From Platynereis dumerilii (Eukaryota; Annelida; Polychaeta; Phyllodocida; Nereididae): a stretch of DNA of 64,000 nucleotides. The DNA is taken from the NCBI GenBank assembly GCA_026936325.1, contig JAPTHN010000030.1:2704501-2768500 (forward strand), written 5' to 3'. The notes beneath the pieces are model-generated. The model was not told where the DNA came from. It saw only the letters and a program-made list of their open reading frames with translations, and searched no databases. Position 1 is the first letter of the stretch. Each line of letters begins with the position of its first letter. This document shows, piece by piece, positions 39,201 to 51,200 of the stretch. The position numbers and the translations under genes are program-made.

Positions 39201-42200
39201 CCAGCAGGTCCAGGTTCTCCTCGATTTCCTCTTGGCCCTCCAGGTCCTGGTTGGCCGGCAGGTCCTGTTTCACCAGCAGGTCCAGCAGGTCCGCTTGGTC
39301 CGGAGGGTCCAGAAGGACCAGCAGGTCCTACTTCTCCTCGTGGACCAGCTGGTCCTGGTTCTCCAGTTTCTCCTCGAGGTCCAGCATTTCCTAGTGGTCC
39401 AGAGGGACCAGAAGGTCCAGATGGACCAGGCAAACCACTTTCACCTGAATTAGAGAGAGACAACGCAAAAAGAGATATTAAAATGAACAGGTTGAATATT
39501 CTTTTCATCATATTGCATAGTCCTACAGGCATATTTTACCTCTTGGTCCAGCAGAACCATCAGGTCCTCTTGTTCCTGGCTCTCCTCGTTGTCCAGCAGG
39601 TCCAGCAGGACCGGCAGGACCAGATGGTCCAGACGGTCCACTTGGGCCAGATTCTCCTCTTTCTCCTCTAGGTCCTGGTTGTCCGGCAGGTCCAGCAGGT
39701 CCAGAAGGTCCAGGGCCTCCTCTTTGTCCCGCTGGTCCAGCAGGTCCACTTTCACCAGCAGGTCCAGCAGGTCCAGAAGGTCCAGAAGGTCCTACTTCAC
39801 CACGGGGTCCAGCAGGACCTGCAGGTCCCAGTGGTCCGGCAGGCCCAGATGGCCCTGATGGGCCAGATTCACCCCTCTCACCACGTGGTCCAGGTGATCC
39901 AGATGGTCCTGAAAAATTGATTTTGGATGGGGAATGAAACTACCATCAGGTTAATTTAATCAGTATTGAAAAATAAATTCAAGTCTATGCCTCACCAGCA
40001 GGTCCGGAAGGTCCAAGTGGTCCTGCAGGACCGGATTCTCCTCTTTCGCCTCTAGGTCCTGAAGGTCCAGCTGGTCCAGATGGGCCAGCAGGGCCACTTG
40101 GTCCAGGCTGTCCTCTAGGTCCTGAGGGTCCAGCAGGTCCAGATTCACCAGTTGGTCCTGAAGGTCCCTGAGATCCAGGTTGACCTCTCTGACCAGCGGT
40201 TCCTGGAGTTCCTGACTCTCCACGAGGACCAGGTGATCCACTTGGGCCGGCAGGTCCAGTTTCACCACGTTCTCCTCGTTGACCACGAGGTCCAGCAGGT
40301 CCGGCAGGTCCTGAAAAATAAGGAAGATTCCTCCAGTAATCCATCTCAAAAACACCACACAACATTAAAAATAATAATCATTATATTTTCATTTTTATCA
40401 TTCGTCAACTGAAAAACTTACCAGGTGAACCAGACTCGCCCGCTTCGCCACGAGGTCCTGATGATCCTGCAGGTCCAGCTGGTCCAGATGGCCCTGAGGG
40501 TCCAGCTTCTCCTCGTGGACCTGGTCCTCCAGTTTCTCCACGAGGCCCGGAAGGTCCAGCGGGACCAGCAGGTCCTGAAGGTCCCGATGGTCCAGTAAGC
40601 CCAGGTTCTCCCCGTTCACCACGGTTTCCAGGGGTTCCCGATGGTCCTGGAATATGGGATAGGAGTATGTGAATAGATGAGCCAAAAACTACCTGAGTAG
40701 GCCTATTTACTATCTAGGCTTCCAAACAATCAAAATCCTTGTATGAAGCATTAAAATCAGCCTTACCAGCAGGGCCGGCGGGTCCTGTTTCTCCAGATTC
40801 TCCTCTAGGTCCAGGGGATCCAGATGGTCCAGATGGTCCAAGGGGTCCTGCAGGTCCTGTAGGGCCAGATGGTCCAACATCGCCTCTTGGTCCAGATGGA
40901 CCAGACTCTCCTCTTGAACCTTGTGGGCCAGGTAAACCAAGTGGTCCAGCAGGTCCAAGGGGTCCAATTGCTCCTGTAGCTCCTACTGGACCAGGGGGTC
41001 CAGCAGGTCCTGGTCCTCCAGAAGGTCCAGTAGGTCCAGCAGGTCCAAGGGGACCAGCTGGCCCACGTGGTCCAGGAGTTCCTGGTTGACCTAGTGGTCC
41101 AGAGGGACCGGGTTGGCCTAAAATAGAAAAAGGGATGGGTAACAATGTAATCATTTCATCCAAGAAGACAGATGACCACTCTAAGATGTTGCAGATCTAC
41201 TCACCTCTGTTTCCAGGTGAACCACTTTCACCACGTTCACCAGGGCGTCCACTAGGTCCACTTGGTCCGGTGGGTCCAATTGGACCAGGTTGTCCTATGG
41301 GTCCAGCAGGACCAGGAGGACCACCTTCTCCACGTTCGCCTGCAGTTCCAGCAGGTCCAGAAGGTCCAGATAAGCCAGACGGTCCACGAGGTCCGCTTGG
41401 TCCAGCGGCTCCAGTTTCTCCTCTTGGCCCAGAAGGTCCAGGTTGTCCACGAGGTCCAGATGGACCACTTGGTCCAGATGGTCCAAGGGGTCCAGGTTGT
41501 CCAGCAGGACCAGCCGGTCCAGCTGGTCCAGCTTCTCCTCGTTCTCCTGAAGGTCCGGCAGGTCCAGATGGTCCTAAATAACAAATTAAACAAATGATAA
41601 TACAGCTTTGTTTTGAAACTTGAAAGAGATATAATAATGCTGTCAATTAAAAGTGTCTAGAGATATGAAACTTTCTGTTTTTTGCCAATTGTGGAAAAAT
41701 GTACAGAAGAATGTACTAAATCCTTGTTAAACTATTTCAATTTGAATGGATAACACCTATATAAATTCTGAGGGGTTTTCCCAACTCCCATAAAATTTTG
41801 TACAGTAGTCGGTGGAAGGTGTAGTGACAATGGCTCGGGAGCAAATGTCTGTATTAAACAGGAATAGAAGTACCAGTATAAGATATTTATTCGATTTACC
41901 TAATACATGTATCTGCTTTTAGTCTCTCTTAACTCTTTCAATTCTTCGATAGGTAATAAACAACAACATACCACTAGGACCGGCAGGTCCAGATGGGCCA
42001 GCAGGACCAGCCTCTCCTCTTTGTCCACCAGGTCCTGAAGGTCCAGAGGGTCCAGCAGGACCACGTTCTCCTCTTGGTCCAATAGCTCCAGATGGACCAG
42101 GAGGTCCAGTTTCACCAGGAGTACCAGCTGTTCCAGGTTCACCTCTATTTCCTCGTGGTCCAGCAGGTCCACTGGTTCCAGGAGGTCCAGTTTCTCCGGC

Positions 42201-45200
42201 AGGTCCAGAAGGTCCAGCGGGACCAGAAGGACCTGAAGGTCCAGGCTCTCCTCTTGGTCCACTGGGTCCAGAAGGTCCAGCTTCACCTCTTGGTCCAGAG
42301 GGTCCAGCAGGTCCTGAGGGTCCAGAAGGTCCGCCCTCTCCAGGTTCACCACGCTCTCCAGGAGAACCACGTTGTCCACTAGGTCCGGGAAGTCCAGTTT
42401 CTCCTCTTGTACCTTTATGACAGAAATATTTTCTTCATCAATTTCATGCAATCCAATTATGGCAACTTTTTAAAAAATATTCTCAAAATTAAACCTAAAA
42501 TGCTAAGCTCACAAAGGGCCAAAGGCAGAAGATACCACTGCATAAGTATCAGTCAGCTCAATTATTTAGAGGAAGCACAAATCCATTAAGAAAATAGAGC
42601 AAAAAAAACTAACATCAGATATTAATTTACCACCCATTATAGACATGAAAGAAAGTTGGTCGAAAATTGGTACCTTGCAATATACTATTTTGGAGTACCT
42701 TACATTTATAACACTACTTTGGACAACCCATCAAAGTTGACAGAATGAAATTGTGTCTTATGAACCTACCTGGAGGGCCACTCTCTCCTGATGGTCCAGC
42801 TGGTCCAGAAGGTCCAGAAGGTCCAAGAGGACCACTAGGTCCAACTGGGCCGGGCTGTCCTTGAGTTCCTGGTTCACCACGTTGTCCTCTTGGTCCAGGC
42901 TGTCCTGTAGGTCCAGCTGGTCCAATGCTGCCAGCAGTTCCAGGCTGCCCAGAGGCTCCAGGACCTCCTGTTGCTCCAACTTGTCCTCGTGGACCTGAAG
43001 GTCCAGGAGGACCTACTTCTCCTGATGATCCTCTTTCTCCAGATGGACCTCTTGGTCCAGAAGGTCCAGATGGACCAGCCTCTCCTCTCTCTCCAGAAGG
43101 TCCAGATGGTCCAGGCAGTCCAGTGGGCCCTCTTGGTCCAGAGGGTCCAGAGGGACCAGGTGATCCAGCTTCTCCAGAGGGTCCAGGAGGTCCAGAAGGT
43201 CCTGAAGGTCCAAGGGGTCCAGACTCTCCAGCAGGTCCAGCTGGGCCACTTTCACCTGAGGGTCCAGGAGGACCACCTGGTCCAACTTCTCCACGAGGAC
43301 CAGATGGTCCAGCAGGCCCAGATTCACCAGATGGTCCAGGTAATCCAGATTCTCCTCTTGGTCCACCAGGTCCAACAGGGCCAACAGGACCTAAATGAAG
43401 AAAATCATTAATTATCAAATTGATACATAAATTTTTATAATAACAGATCATTATCATGTTACAAGTGATACTAGTGCATGGCAAATCAAATTTAATTTCA
43501 TGTTGGTCAAAACATTTACCTGGAGGGCCAGGGAAACCAGATTCTCCTCGAGGTCCAGCAGGACCAGCGGGTCCACCTGGGCCAGGTAGACCAGATTCTC
43601 CTCTTGGTCCGCTCGGCCCACTAGGTCCGCTTGGTCCACTTGGTCCGGAGGGGCCAGAGGGACCAGAAGGTCCAGGAAGTCCACTTTCTCCTCGAGGTCC
43701 AGCAGGGCCAGCAGGTCCAGAAGGTCCTGGTTCCCCAGAAGGGCCAGCTGGACCAGAAGGACCAGGTTGTCCTCTGTTTCCAGAAGGACCTGGAGGTCCA
43801 GCCGGTCCAGATTCTCCAGGTTGTCCTCGTTCACCAGGTGCTCCTCTGCCTCCAGTTGATCCTGGGCTTCCAGAGGGACCAAGGGGTCCAGTAGGTCCAG
43901 CAGGCCCAGAAGGACCAGCCTCTCCTCTTGGTCCAGAAGGTCCTAATGGTCCAGGAGGTCCAGCTTCACCTGCTGGTCCAGATTCTCCTCGGGGTCCTGA
44001 GGGCCCTAAAGGTCCAGTAGGGCCAGGAGGGCCAGATTCTCCAGGCAGACCAGGTCCACCTCTATTACCAGATGGACCACTAGGTCCAAGAGGTCCGGGA
44101 GGTCCAGCAGGACCAGGTCCACCAGTTCCACCAGACTGACCTCTTGGACCAGGAGGTCCACTGGGTCCACGGGGTCCTAGAGGTCCAGGAGGGCCAATAG
44201 GTCCCGGATTTCCGGATGGTCCAAGTGGACCAGAAGGTCCAGAAGGTCCAGTACCACCAGGTGGTCCAAGGGGACCAGAGGGTCCAGATGGCCCTGAAGG
44301 TCCAGAGGGTCCAGAAGGTCCAGAAGGTCCAAGAGGACCAGGTAAACCTGGTAATCCTCTTCCACCGGGTGGTCCAGAAGGTCCTAGAGGTCCAGGTGGT
44401 CCTGCAGGTCCAGCAGGACCACGTCCTCCTTGGGGACCTGATGGTCCGGATGGTCCAGAAGGACCAGATGGTCCAGACTCACCAGGTCCACCTCGAGGTC
44501 CACTTGGCCCGCTTGGTCCAGTTGGTCCAGGTGGTCCAAGAGGCCCTATAAAAAAGTCATTTTTTAATCACTAATGCCCAAAAAATTGCCTCCAAGTTAC
44601 TCTATAGAAATGCAATTGCATTGAATCACAAACCAGAGGGTCCAGAAGGTCCTGGATTTCCACGGGGGCCACCGGGGCCAATGGGTCCAATAGGTCCGAT
44701 AGGTCCTTCAGCACCAGTAGCTCCAGTTGCTCCTGGAGGTCCTGTAGTGATATAGGAGATATTATTTTTTGTTCACTATAGATGTTACGAAATAATGAAT
44801 GAAATCGAGTTTCTATATTGAATGTTACAATTAGTATTTCATCAAGACAGGGTACTAGTTGAGCTGTTTATGATTTTATACTTTCAGAAGTATATTTACT
44901 GCAGTTTAACTACTTTTATTCTTGTCAAAACACAAGCATCAGGAGCATCTGTGAAGTTTTTGATTTCGCTTTGACAGGGGTTCGATCAACGGTTTATGCC
45001 ACTAATCTCCGACTAAATTCAAACTTCACAAATGGTCCCATGAAACTGCTTGTGTCTTGGGTGTTGTTCTAAGCTGGGCAAAGACCTTACCAGGGATGGA
45101 TGTGGGAGGGGGAAGAGTTACAGCTATACATGTTTCATCCAATAGGTTGTCAATCTGACTTGCGAGCTGGCGGAAGTCAGTTACTCGCAACACGTAATTA

Positions 45201-48200
45201 CGGCCGCGACTATCTTCTGATGCAATCAAATTTAACTCATCCTCATTCACAGCATTTGTGACACCAACGGCAATTACTAGTGCCCTGTCACGCAACAGCT
45301 GAGACTCTCGAGGCAGCAGTGCTGTGTCCACATTAGATACGCCGTCAGTTATAACTATGGCGAGATTTGTGACGCCAGGCCTGTCTCCGGAAGGCGTGAA
45401 TATTTCAGTCCGTGCAAAGTTGAGGCCATCTTGGGTGTTTGTTGTGCCACCGATGTATGGTATATTGTTTATGGCATTGATTAGACTATTGCGGTCTGAA
45501 TACCGCAGTAAGTTCCAGGCACCCTGATCAGAGTTACGACTTGCAAAGTTGCTGTAGGTCACTAGACCCACGCGCACTTGATCACGCCCCACTGTCACCG
45601 AGTTGACCACTTGAACCAAGAAGTTTTTCACCCTGTTCCACCCTTCACTGTCAGTTTCGATGATGGACCCTGAGGCATCCACAATGAATGCTAGATCCAG
45701 TAACGTCAGACACTCTGTATGGTAAAACACAGGGAAAAAGCAAACATGTTAGAAGCACAGCGTTGTCGCAGCGTGCACGCACGCGTCAACGCAAGCAGCA
45801 GGTGGGGCGCGTCCAGCAATGGGGTTATGCTCACGAGGGTGTTAAGTAAAAAAGGTTCTCTATAGGAAATACCTACAAAATGGTGTGCGCTTATAGCCAG
45901 TGAGTTCCAGGTTTGCTACTTTGGATTTGCGTTCTTTGCAGCAGCGAAAAATGTCTGATTAAGATTTGCACTGAAGCATCAGAGCTCTGCGTTTAGGACG
46001 ACAGATAGCCAAGCGTACAGAAATAACATTTCATTTCAGTGCAACATGAAGTTACTCTTATGTATATCGAATGAGGTGAATCAAAATGCATACTGATCAT
46101 GAGAATGAAGTTTTATAAGCTCAGTGAACAATCAACATATCAGGTCACAGCAATCAAGACGGCGTGACTTTTGATGATGTTTTTTTTTTCTCCCAAGTCG
46201 CAGGCACAAGAGGATAGCCAGGTCCACAACAACGAACAGAAAGTGTATCAGGTTGCAGTAACAAGACGGAGGCTCAAACGAAGACAGGTCGGTGCCACAA
46301 TATCATGAGGAATTAGGTGCATCGTTAACAGTGCCAGTGTAATACTTGTATAATATTATATGTTTCTTATATGTTTCTAACTTGACGTGGATTTTAGTTC
46401 ATGTAACCGCTCAAAGACGAGTGTGGGTTGATTTCTTTAATCACGACCAGAAGTTTTATCCCTTGGTAAGGCCTTTCAGGAGATTAAGGCGTCAAGATGA
46501 GATCTACAGAGAACATGTTAAACAACCCGTTAAAAATTAATTATGTGTTACATCTACATTGCTATGTACAGCAAATCTATGAATGGCTAAAACCACGATT
46601 AACATCTACCTGTAACTAAAAGTGGAAGAAGCGTCAACAAACCTTTATTCAGCAATATGTACAAGACATTACACTAATTAATACAAGTTCCATATAGCTC
46701 TATATAGTTCTATCCAGTTAGAAATCAACAACAACATCACATCAAACAATCCAGAGAAACTTTCATAAAGCAGAGACGATAGAAGTTCTAGGTCACGACT
46801 AGGCATCACACCAGGACGGTTATGTTTGGTAAAGAGATTTTGGTAAAGATTAGAAGAGCAAGAAAGAAGCCACAGGTGGCAGCACACAGAAGCCACTTGT
46901 AAGTAGGTGGCAGCACAGACTCCCCGCTGAAGAATCTTACCAGGCAGACCAGGACGGGGAGGAGCTGGGGTAGCTGGCGCAGGAGTAGGCCGAGGAGGAG
47001 GTGCAGTCACAGCGCCACAAGTCGTGTCAAGGAGAGACTGCAACTGCTGAGCCAGGACATCAAAGTCATCAGCGAAAATAATCAGGTCAGTTCCTGATGC
47101 ATCCTCGGAGGCAATAAGCTCTAATTCCTGTACGTTGACGGCATCTGTTACTCCCACTGCGATGACTGTTGAGACGGCTCGCAGGGCGGCGGCTCTTGCC
47201 GGCAGCTGGGCGACGCCTTCGTTGGAAGCACCATCGGTGATAACGATGGCGAGATTGGTGACTCCTGGACGGTCCCCTGGTGGTTGGAATATCTGAGTAG
47301 CAGCCACGAAGAGTCCGTCTTGGGTGTTGGTTGTACCTTGGATGTAAGGTACTCGGTCAACGGCAGCCAGGAGTTCTCCCTCGGACGTGTAGGTCAGTAG
47401 ACCCCACGCACCATCCACGGCCGATCCTCCTGCTCCGAGTCGGGCTGCTGTGTTGCTGTACACAACCAAACCCACTCGTACTTCATCTTGAGAAATGGCC
47501 AATCTTCTGATTACTTGACCGATGAATCCTTTCACCAAATTCCAGCCGTTGGGATCTCTCTCCACGATTGATCCAGATGCATCCACCACGAAGACCACAT
47601 CGAGGACGGTTAGACAAGCTAAAAAAACAAATTACGACATTAGTAGCTACTCATACATTGCAGATTAGGTGCAAATCTAAGGCCAGAGGCAATTGGATTT
47701 TAGCTTCTTGGATCAATCCCACTGACCGACCTTAGAAAAAGTGCCTCGAGGATCCAAAAAGCAAAAAAATCAATGCGTCAGGCCTAAAATGTAATCATCT
47801 TTGTTTGACACTCCTTGTAACTGTTATGTGGTACAAGAAATTACAATGTTAAACAAATTATTATCATGCTTGTCCATCCAAATACAAGCAGAGAGTAAAC
47901 CATGATTGTCTACATTTTCCAATTGCAAAGAGTGTCACAACTACTAATAATTAATCAATAAAGTCACCTATGTGAAATCGAAAGTTATTATGTTATAAAT
48001 TCAAACAAGTGTGATTTACTTATTATTAAAACATTAAAAATATAAATAAATACTGAATCAAACAATTACAAATGTACATTCCTGGGTGAATTAAGTAAGA
48101 GGCATGTTGAAATATAATTGACTTTTTTCTTGCAAACTGCACTTTTCATCATGAAGAAGCAGCCTAGAATTTCAAATTAAAACCCCATGTTCTTCATCAA

Positions 48201-51200
48201 GGAATGCACATTATTAATTACAGGTCATTGACTATGGTACACTCTAAAAAAATTCTGACAAAATTGGTTTTTTAGATTCAAAATGGTTTTTTTTTTTTAA
48301 TCCATGTTGTTTTTGCATTGAAATTTGGTTTTTCAAAAAACCATTTTGAATCTAAAAAACCAATTTTGTCCCGACATTTTTTAGAGTGTAAGTTGTGTTT
48401 GGTGTCAAGGTGCAGTTATGATGTCTACATGAAGTGCAGGTAGTAAGAGAGAGATGTGTGAAAAGTAGGTCTCTGAAGTAATTTTGTATACAAGAAGATA
48501 TGTAGAAATTGTTTGGAAAGTTGCACAAAATGTGTTTGTAGTGCTAGGTTGAATATAATACATAGAAATTGTTTGGAAAGTTTGCACAAAATTTGGTTGT
48601 TATGTCACTGTGATAGGTTGAAGGAAGTATAATGGTTAATGGTGATTTTCCAGAATGTAAATCAGAGTAAACAGAGACACCAAGTAGATGAAATGATTTA
48701 AGTGAAATCTATTAGAATAATGAGTTCTGTACATTGTGTACAAAGATCACAAGAATGATTTTGTATGCATATTGTATAGAGTATAATAATTAATGCAAAT
48801 GAGATGTAAGGTTAGTTTGTTGAACAAGAGATTTTTATCAAATTATCATCAAACTAAACTCTAAGGGTGTGAAGGTAAGGGCAACATCTTAATTGACTGA
48901 TCATATATTACAGGGAGCACACAGAATACAATAATACATATAATTTAATGTGACTACAGTATACTACAAACTAATAAAGGCATACATGCACAATATATAT
49001 GTGCAATGTATAGCCAATCACAACATTGAAGTTTTACAACAAGATTAGGTGAGACACAAAATCAATCGGAGACACTAATGTGCAATTATTTAACACACTA
49101 AGACTTAAAACTAATTATATACATTACACAAAATATCATGAGAATTTAACAAGTACACAGTTAATCATTGATTGACGGTCAGTCATTTTAAAAGATGGAA
49201 TCACAAAATTTTATATGTATACTTTATTTATATGTAATATATGAATGTAAATAATCTTATAGATGTTAAAATGGTAGTGGTTACAATAATTGATAAGTGA
49301 ATTATTCCATGGAGGAAGTCAACATCAATCTATCCACATGTTGTTAATCTGGACAACCACACCGTAGGCCAGTTACATTGAATTTTAAACATTAAAAACT
49401 TCATAAAATTCTTGAGTTACACAATTGTAGCAATCACTTTATTTACAAGATTCACTTTTTATTACAACAAAAATGATTAATTTTATGTGAACTAATTATA
49501 ACAAATTGTAATAGTAGTATTGTGAAACCTCTGAATAAAAATATATATGTTGTACATATAATTTTTATCCATACATAAACAAATATGACTGTAATAAATA
49601 AATAAATATTAATATAAGATGTGAGAACAATTTCAAATTATACGCTTAAATCCGGCAGTTATATATCAATTATTGAAGCACACCTCGATTTAGGTCAAAG
49701 TAGCAGCAGACCATGTTCAGGGGGATTTTGAAAAAAATCTGTAAAAAATTTGAATTTCAAATACTCTTCTCTCATTAGACTAATTCAAAATTTTAACGGT
49801 TTTTTTCAAAATCCCCCTGAACATGGTCTACTACTACTGATCAAAAACAAGTAAAAACAAACTGAAATCTCAAAACCATAACATTATGTACATTGTACAA
49901 ACAGCATGCAGTTAGTGGATCCAAAGCCACAATGAATCTCACCGGGTCTGGGGGGAGCTGTGGGTTGCACTGCATTGCAGGTCTCATCAAGAAGATTCTG
50001 GATTTGGCCGGCTAGCAGATTGAACTTGTCAGCGAAGAGGGTCAGTTCACGTCCAGCATCATCCTGGGAAGCGATGAGGTTGAGCTCATCGATAGAGATC
50101 TGGTCAGTCACTCCGATGGCTATGACCGTCGCCACTTGTTGCAGTGCTTGAGCCTCCGGTTCGAGGCGGTCCACCCGGACGTTAGAGACTCCGTCCGTGA
50201 TGACGATCACCAGGTTCTGTACGTTGGCCCGGTCTCCGGGCGCCTGGAGGAGCTCCTCTCCAGCAACTCGCAAGCCATCTTGGGTATTGGTGAAGCCTCC
50301 GACATACTCCAACTGATTGATTCTCTCAACGAGGGTCCTGATATCTGTGTAGTCCAGCAGCCCCCACACTTTGAAGGTGGGTGCTCCTCTTGCTCGTAAG
50401 CTCTCGGCTTCGTTACTAAACACCGTGATTCCAACTCGGACGAGATCTTTGCCCACAGCAAAGGACTGAACGACTTGAACCAGAAACTCCTTCACTCTTG
50501 TCCACCCTTCTGGATCTCTCTCCGTTATAGAACCGCTTGCATCCACGACAAAGACCACGTCCAAACTTGTCAGACAAGCTGTGTGCATTACATTGTACAT
50601 TTTATAGTGCATTTACAGTGTCATATTAATTAAGTGCAAAATATACATGAAGACATATATCACAATATTATTCCTCAATCTAAATTGACAATTAATTGTG
50701 CATGAGAAGTTATACATTTTGTAAGTGTACATGTAAAATAGTGTATGGTGTTACAACAGACATTCCTTTAACACAATATATTATCTACCACATTTTTAAG
50801 CTCTTTTTCTATGTCTAAGATAATTAGTTATTTTACCAACAACACTACAGTGACAAAGAATAAATCTGACGAAGAATGAGGTACTATTTGAAGCGAAACG
50901 GCTTCAGACAAAACCATGAAAAATTCATCCAGCTTGATGAAACCAAATTTACTGGAAGGAATGTTGTTACACGAAGTAATATGAAGCATACTTTGTATGT
51001 CCTTAATGACAGAAGCGACAGCGCTATGATCATACAAGGTATCGCAGTCATTGTGATGCTGCTGCGCCGCGGCAAGAAATCTATCCAGTTTGGTACTTCC
51101 ACTAACTAATAGAGATGATCTTGATGAAGATGATGTGTTAAGAAAGATATGAGCAAACATGATGTGAATGAAGCATTTGTGAGAACCATGTCAATGACTG

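Larger units (their letters stand above)
47619..49942 (-). other. Intron of 2.3 kb between VWA-F and VWA-G
   Basis: AT-rich. It holds the two MITEs listed separately (48240-48388, 49699-49838) and a short duplication: AGAAATTGTTTGGAAAGT occurs twice about 61 bases apart near 48.5 kb. No coding exon is seen. Confidence 0.6.

Noticed and set aside
9855-44741. Bacterial or viral collagen-like gene, or a nematode-type cuticle collagen
   Set aside because: Spliced structure, VWA modules and size rule out microbial genes. Nematode cuticle collagens are about 300 residues with cysteine clusters, and none is seen here.
50828-51160. 110-codon frame between VWA-E and VWA-F as an extra exon
   Set aside because: It lies in an intron, has no splice sites fitting phase 1 and no similarity to VWA or collagen sequence. 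Direct joining of the flanking VWA exons keeps the frame.
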